A stretch of 5,419 nt of DNA from Nitratiruptor sp. (GTDB lineage Bacteria; Campylobacterota; Campylobacteria; Campylobacterales; Nitratiruptoraceae), in assembly GCA_015494505.1 (NCBI GenBank), contig WGBB01000216.1, forward strand, positions 1 through 5,419, given 5' to 3'. Positions 1-5,237 of this stretch are shown here, piece by piece. The notes under the pieces are model-generated. The model saw only the letters and a list, made by a program, of their open reading frames with translations, made no database searches and was not told the DNA's origin. Positions within the stretch are counted from its first letter, which is position 1, and each line of letters opens with the position of its first letter. Both the position numbers and the translations under genes were made by a program.

Positions 1-130
1 AGCTCTCAAAGGCTACAAAGCAGGTACGAGAAACATTCACGGAATGGGTGCTTTGATGAAAGGTCAAGTAGCAAGCCTCAGCGATGCTGACATCGAAGCG
101 CTCGCAGACTACATCTCTAAACTCAAGTAA
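1..130 (+). CDS. Class I cytochrome c (c553-like), C-terminal fragment
   Basis: The window opens inside this gene; the last 42 codons are visible in the frame starting at base 2, ending with TAA at 128-130. The peptide contains HGMGALMKGQVASLSDADIE and then a helix ending ADYISKLK. This is the Met-ligand loop and C-terminal helix of small class I cytochromes c, which are periplasmic electron carriers. The methionine at bases 56-58 is the likely distal heme ligand; the one at 44-46 is the alternative. The CxxCH heme site would lie upstream, outside the window, so heme number and total length cannot be judged. In Campylobacterota such c553 proteins carry electrons from the bc1 complex or from sulfur and hydrogen oxidation to terminal oxidases; that role is inferred from the family. 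The gene converges on the trxC-like gene, and a hairpin lies in the gap between them. Confidence 0.85.
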   Translation, partial: ALKGYKAGTRNIHGMGALMKGQVASLSDADIEALADYISKLK

Positions 131-135
131 GCTTC

Positions 136-150
136 GGGGCCTTCGGCCCC
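136..150. terminator. G+C-rich hairpin between convergent genes, possible bidirectional terminator
   Basis: GGGGCC (136-141) pairs perfectly with GGCCCC (145-150) around a three-base TTC loop. The hairpin nearly fills the 21-base gap between the cytochrome stop (128-130) and the thioredoxin stop (152-154), the right place for a shared terminator. Neither strand has a proper T-tract after the stem: the + strand continues ATTAGAC and the - strand GAAGCTTA. It therefore departs from the classic intrinsic terminator, and its activity is inferred from position and stem strength alone. Confidence 0.55.
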
Positions 151-151
151 A

Positions 152-583
152 TTAGACAAACCTCTGAACCCACTGCACGATTTGGGGTGCCGAAAGCGCT
201 CCGGAGATTCTATCTAGCTCCTGACCGTGACGAAACGCTATCATCGTAGGAATCCCTCTAATGCCAAAAGGCGCCGCTAACTGTGGATACTCTTCGGTAT
301 TGAGCTTGGCAAAGCGTGCTTTGAGTGGAAAGTTGGCGGCAGCCGCTTCGAAATTGGGAGCCATCATACGGCACGGCCCACACCAAGGCGCCCAAAAATC
401 GACAATGACGGGTATATCGTTTTTAGTGATCATCGCTTCGAAATTGGATGGGTTCAATTCCACGGGATGCGTATCCAAAAGATCGTACCCGCATTTTCCA
501 CATTTCGCTTTACTATAGTGCTCTTTTTTAGGAATTCTGTTGACACTGAGGCAGTTTGGGCAAACGACGTTGAGAGTCTCCAT
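152..583 (-). CDS. trxC: Thioredoxin 2 (TrxC-type, zinc-binding N-terminus)
   Basis: Cytosolic dithiol-disulfide oxidoreductase of 143 residues, close to the 139 of E. coli TrxC. Two CxxC pairs, CPNC at 8-11 and CGKC at 28-31, form the N-terminal zinc ribbon that separates thioredoxin 2 from TrxA. The thioredoxin fold follows, with FWAPWCGPC ending in the active site WCGPC at 67-71 and the cis-proline in GIRGIPT (P112). In known members the zinc site tunes redox potential and the protein helps in oxidative stress defence by reducing targets such as ribonucleotide reductase. I place the start at the ATG on bases 583-581 because AAAGGAG (589-595) lies five bases upstream. The frame is open to 625, but that 14-codon extension (MHHLGYNQ...) crosses the ribosome binding site and is not typical of the family. 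The gene is transcribed divergently from the next cytochrome and converges on the preceding one. Nothing appears damaged. Confidence 0.93.
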   Translation of the reverse strand: METLNVVCPNCLSVNRIPKKEHYSKAKCGKCGYDLLDTHPVELNPSNFEAMITKNDIPVIVDFWAPWCGPCRMMAPNFEAAAANFPLKARFAKLNTEEYPQLAAPFGIRGIPTMIAFRHGQELDRISGALSAPQIVQWVQRFV

Positions 584-604
584 TTCCACTCCTTTTTTCT
601 TTTG

Positions 605-610
605 ATTGTA
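605..610 (-). promoter_or_regulatory. Possible -10 box of the trxC-like gene
   Basis: Read on the - strand, TACAAT sits 21 bases before the ATG at 583 and matches five of six bases of TATAAT. No good -35 is seen at the usual distance and there is no TG extension. It is the best candidate in a short divergent intergenic region, but the support is weak. Confidence 0.3.
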
Positions 611-651
611 GCCTAAGTGGTGCAAATTCTTCGCTACTTATGTTGCAGATA

Positions 652-660
652 TGGTATAGT
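652..660 (+). promoter_or_regulatory. Extended -10 promoter (TGGTATAGT) before the cytochrome gene
   Basis: TGG followed by TATAGT fits the extended -10 form TGnTATAaT common in Campylobacterota, where the -35 box is weak or absent. The hexamer ends only six bases before the ATG at 667. Transcription would start at about the start codon itself, giving a leaderless or nearly leaderless mRNA. Confidence 0.45.
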
Positions 661-666
661 TCGCCT

Positions 667-1092
667 ATGAAACGTCTGCTGTTACTACTGCTGCCCATCG
701 CACTTTTTCTCGTAGGCTACTTCGCAAACCGGCACGAGGCATCGCACGAAAAAACCAAAACTCACCAAAAACCCTCACAGCATACCTGGCACTGCGCTGC
801 CGATGATGTGCGCTGCTTCGAAAAGTATGTAGTGCACGTCATCGACGAGGGCTCAGATATCTTCCACTACCCTAGCGGCCCCATGCCGCCTCATACCGTC
901 TCGCATACCGAAGCTAAAAAGATAGCGGCCTTCATGGCCACCCTCCAAGGATTTCGCCCCACCCATCCCGAATGGGTCCAGGAAGGTCGCTACCTCTTTT
1001 ACGGCAACTGCACGGGCTGCCACGGCCCTAACGGCAAAGGGCAAAAGGGCTACTTTCCCGATCTTACCAGACATCCTCTCGCTGGGCTGTAA
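667..1092 (+). CDS. Short monoheme c-type cytochrome with apparently permuted domain order
   Basis: A 141-residue protein with an N-terminal hydrophobic segment (about residues 4-19, after MKR) that would act as an uncleaved anchor or signal, placing the rest in the periplasm. A His/Lys-rich linker follows, then two cysteines (C43, C50) that are not a heme motif. Residues 71-93 (GPMPPHTVSHTEAKKIAAFM and on) look like the Met-ligand loop and C-terminal helix of a class I cytochrome c. Only after these come WVQEGRYLFYGNCTGCHGPN, with the single heme site CTGCH at 115-119, and a GKGQKGYFPDL loop. The protein stops 22 residues after the heme motif, where a normal domain would still need its Met loop and last helix. 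No other frame past the stop restores a cytochrome. The start at 667 is chosen because it begins the signal-like segment; no ribosome binding site precedes it. The electron-transfer partner is unknown. The alternative is a decayed diheme cytochrome. Confidence 0.75.
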   Translation: MKRLLLLLLPIALFLVGYFANRHEASHEKTKTHQKPSQHTWHCAADDVRCFEKYVVHVIDEGSDIFHYPSGPMPPHTVSHTEAKKIAAFMATLQGFRPTHPEWVQEGRYLFYGNCTGCHGPNGKGQKGYFPDLTRHPLAGL

Positions 1093-1110
1093 AAGAAGCG
1101 CTGAGAGTTT

Positions 1111-1119
1111 TGCTATAAT
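1111..1119 (+). promoter_or_regulatory. Extended -10 promoter (TGCTATAAT) before the small basic gene
   Basis: A perfect TGnTATAAT sequence lies 23 bases before the ATG at 1143, with a T-run (1108-1111) directly upstream. Transcription would begin near 1126, leaving a short leader that contains the AAGGA ribosome binding site. There is no convincing -35. The same nine bases occur again at 1316-1324. Confidence 0.6.
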
Positions 1120-1131
1120 GGAAAAAATGGC

Positions 1132-1136
1132 AAGGA
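1132..1136 (+). promoter_or_regulatory. Ribosome binding site (AAGGA) that fixes the start of the small basic gene
   Basis: AAGGA is six bases from the ATG at 1143. ATGs at 1118, 1127 and 1136 lie in a different frame that reads into an unconvincing and soon-terminated peptide. This site is therefore the main reason to accept the short 1143 frame. Confidence 0.6.
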
Positions 1137-1142
1137 TGCGCC

Positions 1143-1313
1143 ATGGATTTTCTCAAAGATATCGATGCCCTCGCTCCCACTTCGCCCCTGCGTCCTTCAC
1201 CGACCGTGAAAGTCCTCAAATATATCCGCAAAAAGCGGCGCCAGGCTCTCGAAAAATATAAAAAGAAACGGCGCAAAAAACGTAGCGGCGGCCATATCGA
1301 TATTTATGTGTGA
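1143..1313 (+). CDS. Small, strongly basic hypothetical protein (56 aa)
   Basis: I do not recognise this family. The product is 56 residues: a short acidic start (MDFLKDIDALAP), a proline-containing stretch (TSPLRPSPT, 13-21), a long Lys/Arg-rich probable helix (about 22-47) and a tail SGGHIDIYV. I count 18 Lys/Arg against 5 Asp/Glu. There is no signal peptide, membrane segment or cysteine. The case for a real gene is an extended -10 promoter at 1111-1119, an AAGGA site six bases before the ATG, codon choice like the neighbours, and a fit between the flanking genes, with the stop only two bases before the next promoter. The basic helix would suit binding to nucleic acid, ribosomes or another acidic partner, but that is inference from charge alone. 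It does not overlap the downstream operon and seems to be its own transcription unit, possibly reading through. Confidence 0.65.
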   Translation: MDFLKDIDALAPTSPLRPSPTVKVLKYIRKKRRQALEKYKKKRRKKRSGGHIDIYV

Positions 1314-1315
1314 TG

Positions 1316-1324
1316 TGCTATAAT
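1316..1324 (+). promoter_or_regulatory. Extended -10 promoter (TGCTATAAT) of the polyamine operon
   Basis: A perfect TGnTATAAT lies two bases after the stop of the small basic gene and 20 bases before the ATG at 1345. Transcription would start near 1331, just before the AAAGGGA ribosome binding site (1334-1340), giving a very short leader. It is the only good promoter I see for the four overlapping genes that follow. Confidence 0.65.
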
Positions 1325-1344
1325 CTCAAGAAAAAAGGGATGCT

Positions 1345-2559
1345 ATGGGAAAAGTTCTCATCATCGGTGCCGGCGGTGTGGGCCGTGTGGTAGCACACAA
1401 ATGCGCACTCAATCCTGACACCTTCCAAGATATCACCCTTGCTAGCCGTACCCTCTCCAAATGTGAAGAGATCCGCCAAGAGATCCAAGACAAATGGAAC
1501 CGCACCATCAACGTAGCCCGCGTGGATGCGGATAATGTCAACGAGCTTGTAGATCTGATCAACCTCGTCAAACCGGATGTGGTGATCAATGTAGCGCTTC
1601 CTTATCAAGACCTCACCATTATGGAAGCCTGTATGGAGACCAAGGTGGACTACCTCGATACGGCCAACTACGAGCATCCGGACACCGCGAAGTTCGAGTA
1701 CAAGCAGCAGTGGGCGCTGGATGAACCTTTCAAAGAGCGCGGCATCATGGCGCTTTTGGGCAGCGGCTTCGATCCGGGGGTGACCAACGTCTTCGTAGCC
1801 TACGCCCAAAAGCACTACTTCGACGAGATTCACTACATCGATATTCTCGATTGCAACGCAGGCGATCACGGCTATCCCTTCGCCACCAACTTCAACCCAG
1901 AAATCAACATCCGCGAAGTCAACTCCAAAGGGCGCTACTGGGAGAACGGCAAATGGATAGAGACAGAGCCGATGGCAATCAAGATGGTCTGGGACTATCC
2001 CGAAATCGGCCCCAAAGATAGCTACCTGCTCTACCATGAAGAGGAAGAGTCCCTCGTCAAGCACATCAAAGGGCTCAAACGTATCCGCTTTTGGATGACC
2101 TTTAGCGAAAGCTACCTCACGCACCTGCGCGTCCTCGACAACGTGGGGATGACGCGCATCGACCCCATCGAAGTGGACGGCTGTAAGGTGGTGCCGCTGC
2201 ATGTGCTCAAAGCCCTCCTGCCGGATCCTGCGAGCCTCGGAGCTCGCACCAAAGGAAAAACCAATATCGGCGTGGTCTGCGAAGGGATCAAGGACGGTAA
2301 ACGCCGCAAAGTCTATATCTACAACATCTGCGACCACCAAGAGGCCTACAAGGAGGTCTTCAGCCAGTGTGTGAGCTACACCACGGGCGTGACTGCCATG
2401 ATCGGAGCCAAGATGATGCTAGAGCGTAAATGGTACAAACCCGGCGTATGGAATATGGAGCAGTTCGACCCCGATCCTTTTATGGAAGAACTGGATCGCC
2501 AAGGCCTGCCATGGCACGTGCTGGAGATGGATCCCGATGAAACGAGGGAAGTGCGATGA
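1345..2559 (+). CDS. Carboxyspermidine/carboxynorspermidine dehydrogenase (saccharopine dehydrogenase-like)
   Basis: Cytosolic NAD(P)H-dependent enzyme of 404 residues that reductively condenses L-aspartate semialdehyde with a diamine. With putrescine it makes carboxyspermidine, as in Campylobacter; with 1,3-diaminopropane it makes carboxynorspermidine, as in Vibrio. The start MGKVLIIGAGGVGRVVAHKC is a Rossmann nucleotide loop (GAGGVG, 8-13). Other landmarks are LLGSGFDPGVTNVF (138-150), SYTTGVTAMIGAKMM (344-358) and the C-terminal GVWNMEQFDPDPFMEEL (367-383); length and domain order fit the saccharopine dehydrogenase superfamily. Assignment to polyamine rather than lysine metabolism rests on overall likeness to this subfamily and on nspC in the same operon. 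The ATG at 1345 follows AAAGGGA by four bases. Its TGA overlaps the next ATG as ATGA. Which diamine it uses cannot be read from the sequence; putrescine is more likely given the lineage. Confidence 0.9.
   Translation: MGKVLIIGAGGVGRVVAHKCALNPDTFQDITLASRTLSKCEEIRQEIQDKWNRTINVARVDADNVNELVDLINLVKPDVVINVALPYQDLTIMEACMETKVDYLDTANYEHPDTAKFEYKQQWALDEPFKERGIMALLGSGFDPGVTNVFVAYAQKHYFDEIHYIDILDCNAGDHGYPFATNFNPEINIREVNSKGRYWENGKWIETEPMAIKMVWDYPEIGPKDSYLLYHEEEESLVKHIKGLKRIRFWMTFSESYLTHLRVLDNVGMTRIDPIEVDGCKVVPLHVLKALLPDPASLGARTKGKTNIGVVCEGIKDGKRRKVYIYNICDHQEAYKEVFSQCVSYTTGVTAMIGAKMMLERKWYKPGVWNMEQFDPDPFMEELDRQGLPWHVLEMDPDETREVR
2544..2549 (+). promoter_or_regulatory. Ribosome binding site (GAGGGA) of the DUF4197 gene, inside the dehydrogenase gene
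   Basis: GAGGGA within the last codons of the dehydrogenase lies six bases before the ATG at 2556. Together with the ATGA stop/start overlap this points to translational coupling, with the downstream gene still able to recruit ribosomes by itself. Confidence 0.55.
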
Positions 2560-3353
2560 AAAAGATAGCGATACTCGCAGCTTTCGCACTGCTGGCGCAA
2601 GCGGGATGGATGGATGCCATAGGGGATATGGCCAAACAGTATGGCAATGTCTCTGTGCAGAAAATCTCTAGCTCAAACAGCATCAGCAGCACCGAAGAGA
2701 CAAGCGCCGTCAAGGATGCGTTGAAAGTCGGCATCGATGCGGCTATAAAGATGCTGGGCAAAAAAGACGGCTTTTATAAAAATCCCCTCGTGCGCATTCC
2801 CGTTCCCGACAACGTTAAGCCGGTAGCTTCAGCGCTGCGTAAAGTAGGAATGGGGAGTTATGTGGACAAATTTGAGCTCTCGATGAACAGAGCCGCAGAA
2901 GAGGCGATTCCGGAAACTTCGGCTATCCTTTATGATACTATCAAAGGTCTTAGCATCGAAGATGCCAAACGCCTCATCTTTAGCAATCGCGACGACGCTA
3001 TCACCGAATATTTCAAACAAAAAACCGGCAAAAGGCTCCTTGCCAAAATCACTCCCATCATCAAAAAACATATGGAAAACGAACAGGTCACCCACTACTA
3101 TCAGGTAATGATGCACTACTACAACAAAAGCGTCGGAGCCCTGGGCAATAGCGCACTGCTCAACACTGCTCTGGGGGCTTTTGGCAAGAGCGCACCCAAA
3201 AAGGTGACTGAAAAAGACCTCACCTCCTACGTGGCTAATCGCGCTTTGGATGGACTCTTTGCGATGATCGAAAAGCGTGAAAAGGCGATCCGCCACAATC
3301 CAGCCTATCGCACCACAAGGACGCTGCGTGACGTTTTCGCCACCTTGCAGTAA
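2556..3353 (+). CDS. Exported DUF4197 family protein of unknown function
   Basis: A 265-residue protein starting with a clear signal peptide (MKKIAILAAFALLAQA, likely cleaved after A16), so it should be periplasmic; there is no lipobox cysteine. The mature part matches my memory of DUF4197: a helix leading to DGFYKNPLVRIPVP (71-84), RKVGMGSYVDKFELSMNRAA (95-114), an EDAKRLIFSNRDDAIT segment (135-150), YVANRALDGLF (225-235) and IRHNPAYRTTRTLRDVF (245-261). These cover the family nearly end to end, so the gene appears intact. No catalytic or metal site is obvious; it looks mostly helical. A Ser-rich stretch (38-50) links the signal region to the domain. The gene begins within the end of the dehydrogenase gene (ATGA) and its last 26 bases contain the start of nspC, so it is wedged between two consecutive steps of polyamine synthesis. 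That arrangement hints at a link with polyamines, but the function is unknown. Confidence 0.9.
   Translation: MKKIAILAAFALLAQAGWMDAIGDMAKQYGNVSVQKISSSNSISSTEETSAVKDALKVGIDAAIKMLGKKDGFYKNPLVRIPVPDNVKPVASALRKVGMGSYVDKFELSMNRAAEEAIPETSAILYDTIKGLSIEDAKRLIFSNRDDAITEYFKQKTGKRLLAKITPIIKKHMENEQVTHYYQVMMHYYNKSVGALGNSALLNTALGAFGKSAPKKVTEKDLTSYVANRALDGLFAMIEKREKAIRHNPAYRTTRTLRDVFATLQ
3317..3321 (+). promoter_or_regulatory. Ribosome binding site (AAGGA) that selects a GTG start for nspC
   Basis: AAGGA lies six bases before the GTG at 3328, both inside the end of the DUF4197 gene. Motif and spacing equal those of the small basic gene at 1132. No comparable site precedes the in-frame ATG at 3277. Confidence 0.6.
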
Positions 3354-4485
3354 AGTAGAATCCATCCTCGATCAGATCCCCAGCCCCTGCTATGTGCTGG
3401 AAGAGGAGCTTTTGGAGTACAATCTCCAGCTACTCGATGCCATCCAGCAAAGAAGCGGCGCCAAAATCATCCTCGCCCTTAAGGGCTTTGCTATGTGGAG
3501 TACATTTGGTCTCGTGCGCCGCTATCTTCATGGCGCCACGGCCAGCGGGCTGTGGGAAGCCAAACTCGCTTTCGAGGAGCTTGGCCGCGAGGTGCATACC
3601 TACTCGCCCGCTTTTAAGGATGATGAGATCGATCTGGTTGCCAAAATGAGTGACCATATCGTTTTTAATTCTCTGCATCAATTGCACAGCTACAAGGAGC
3701 GCGTCAAACAGATCAACCCTTCCATCTCCATCGGCGTGCGCGTCAATCCCGAATTTAGCGCCGCACCCGTGGATCTCTACAACCCCTGTGCGCCCTATAG
3801 CCGCCTCGGCATCACGCGTGCCAATTTTACTTGGGATGATGCGATAGAGGGGCTGCACTTTCACGCGCTTTGCGAAGAGAGTGCCGAATCGCTGCAGCAA
3901 GTCCTGCAAGCTTTCGAAGAGAAGTTTGGCGAATTCATCCCTCGCTGTAAATGGATCAATTTCGGCGGCGGCCACCATATCACCAAAGAGGGCTACAACA
4001 AAGAGCTCCTCATCAAACTCATCAAAGATTTCAAAGCACGCTACGACGTAGAGGTCTACTTAGAGCCCGGCGAAGCGGTGGGATGGCGCACGGGTGTGCT
4101 GGTGGCTACGGTGGTGGATATCATCGATAACGGGATGAAGATAGCCATCCTCGACACTTCCGCCGAGACCCACATGCCGGATGTCCTAGCTATGCCCTAT
4201 CGCCCAGAAGTGCGTAGAGCCGGTAAGCCGGGAGAAAAACCCTACACCTATCGCCTGGGCGGCAACAGCTGCCTCGCAGGCGACGTGATCGGAGACTATA
4301 GCTTCGATGCACCGCTTGAGCGCGGCCAGAAGCTGATTTTTGAGGATATGATCCACTACACCTTCGTCAAAAACACCACTTTCAACGGCATCCGGCTTCC
4401 TGCACTGGCGATTGTGCGAAAAAGCGGCAAGTTCGAGGTGATCAGAAGGTTTGATTATTGCGACTACAAGCACAGGCTCTCATGA
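3328..4485 (+). CDS. nspC: Carboxynorspermidine/carboxyspermidine decarboxylase
   Basis: PLP-dependent, fold type III (alanine racemase/ornithine decarboxylase-like) enzyme of 385 residues that decarboxylates carboxyspermidine or carboxynorspermidine to spermidine or norspermidine in the cytosol. The opening PSPCYVLEEELLEYN is typical of the family. K52 in IILALKGF is the expected PLP Schiff-base lysine, FGGGHH (212-217) the glycine loop for the PLP phosphate, EPGE (246-249) the conserved loop, and C315 in GGNSCLAGD the catalytic cysteine given by the partner subunit. I choose the GTG at 3328 because AAGGA precedes it by six bases and the length then fits the family (about 375-385). The upstream ATG at 3277 would add 17 unconserved-looking residues. 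The gene overlaps DUF4197 by 26 bases and the next gene by ATGA. Together with the dehydrogenase it completes the pathway. Spermidine is the likelier product in this lineage. Confidence 0.93.
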   Translation: MTFSPPCSKVESILDQIPSPCYVLEEELLEYNLQLLDAIQQRSGAKIILALKGFAMWSTFGLVRRYLHGATASGLWEAKLAFEELGREVHTYSPAFKDDEIDLVAKMSDHIVFNSLHQLHSYKERVKQINPSISIGVRVNPEFSAAPVDLYNPCAPYSRLGITRANFTWDDAIEGLHFHALCEESAESLQQVLQAFEEKFGEFIPRCKWINFGGGHHITKEGYNKELLIKLIKDFKARYDVEVYLEPGEAVGWRTGVLVATVVDIIDNGMKIAILDTSAETHMPDVLAMPYRPEVRRAGKPGEKPYTYRLGGNSCLAGDVIGDYSFDAPLERGQKLIFEDMIHYTFVKNTTFNGIRLPALAIVRKSGKFEVIRRFDYCDYKHRLS

Positions 4486-5237
4486 AGATAGCGCTCCTTC
4501 TTTTCGCCATCTACATGGCCTTCGGACTCTATCTCTACCTTTTCCAAGAGCGCATCATCTTTCGTCCCGATCTCGCTCCCAAAAAGGTGGAGCTGCCACA
4601 AGGGGCGAAAGTAGTGATGCTGGGTGGCATCGAAGTGGGCAGCATCGACAAAAAGAGCCCCACTACCCTCTTCTACTTTGGCGGCAATGCCAACAACGCC
4701 TTGGAAGCGTTAGGTCTCTTTGCAGACCTTCCCTACAATGTCGTCGCATTCAACTACCCAGGCTACGGCCATTCTGCAGGCAAGCCGTCTCAAGAGGCAA
4801 TCTTCGCTGCAGCTACGAAGGTCTACGAAAAGTTCAAAAACGTTCACAACATCCTCATAGGAAGGAGCTTGGGCACCGGCGTGGCGGCCTACATCGCCGC
4901 GCACTACCCGACCGACGGCCTCATCCTCATCACCCCCTACCACTCTATCACGCACTTGGCGAAACTGCGCTATCCCATCTATCCCGCTTCACTCCTGGTG
5001 CGCCACCCCTTCGCCACCTATCGCTACATCCAAAAGATAGACGCACCCACCTACATCATCGCGGCCGAGCAGGACGACACCACTCCGCCGGCGACGCTCA
5101 AAAAGCTCTTGCCATATATCAAAAACCTCAAAAAAGTCATCACTATCTCCGGCTCCACACATGCCGATATCTTGCAGCACGCAGCGACCAAGAAGGCGCT
5201 GGAGGCTATCCTAAAAGAGCTATCGCCTCCTTCATAA
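4482..5237 (+). CDS. Membrane-anchored alpha/beta hydrolase, BEM46/ABHD13-like
   Basis: A 251-residue serine hydrolase. Residues 3-21 are a hydrophobic N-terminal anchor, followed by the LFQERIIFRPD motif typical of BEM46-like proteins. LFYFGGNANN (63-72) gives the oxyanion-side glycines and FNYPGYGHSAGKPS (90-103) the next conserved loop. The nucleophile elbow is GRSLGTG with Ser129; Asp198 (AEQDDTTPP) and His227 (GSTHAD) complete the triad. All are present and spaced as expected, so the enzyme should be active, probably an esterase, lipase or peptidase facing the periplasm; the substrate is unknown. The ATG at 4482 overlaps the nspC stop as ATGA and is preceded only by a weak AGG (4474-4476), suggesting dependence on translation of nspC. 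The frame extends upstream to an ATG at 4458, which would add eight residues inside nspC and lead the anchor with MRLQAQAL; this is less likely. Its 3' end overlaps the convergent gene by 32 bases. Confidence 0.88.
   Translation: MKIALLLFAIYMAFGLYLYLFQERIIFRPDLAPKKVELPQGAKVVMLGGIEVGSIDKKSPTTLFYFGGNANNALEALGLFADLPYNVVAFNYPGYGHSAGKPSQEAIFAAATKVYEKFKNVHNILIGRSLGTGVAAYIAAHYPTDGLILITPYHSITHLAKLRYPIYPASLLVRHPFATYRYIQKIDAPTYIIAAEQDDTTPPATLKKLLPYIKNLKKVITISGSTHADILQHAATKKALEAILKELSPPS

Noticed and set aside
343..447. Direct repeat CGCTTCGAAATTGG at about 343 and 433
   Set aside because: Both copies encode a similar NFEA peptide in different parts of the thioredoxin; a 14-base coincidence within a coding gene, with no third copy seen.
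584..625. Fourteen-codon N-terminal extension of the thioredoxin
   Set aside because: It contains the AAAGGAG site of the better start at 583 and does not resemble thioredoxin 2 N-termini.
1076..1111. Weak stem CTCTCGC / GC(T)GAGAG followed by TTTT after the cytochrome, as a terminator
   Set aside because: Only seven pairs with a bulge and a 17-base loop, partly within the coding region, and the T-run merges with the next promoter. Too weak to call.
1060..1140. Frameshift hiding the missing end of the permuted cytochrome
   Set aside because: I read the other two + frames past the stop; neither gives a Met loop or cytochrome-like helix before the next promoter and gene.
1318..2340. Open frame of 340 codons on the - strand opposite the dehydrogenase gene
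   Set aside because: It is antisense to a clearly conserved enzyme, its product has low-complexity Val/Asp/Phe-rich composition with no recognisable domain, and no ribosome binding site was found. It is a codon-bias shadow.
2829..3365. Open frame of 178 codons on the - strand opposite DUF4197
   Set aside because: The opposite strand carries the DUF4197 motifs end to end; this product shows no motif and is a shadow.
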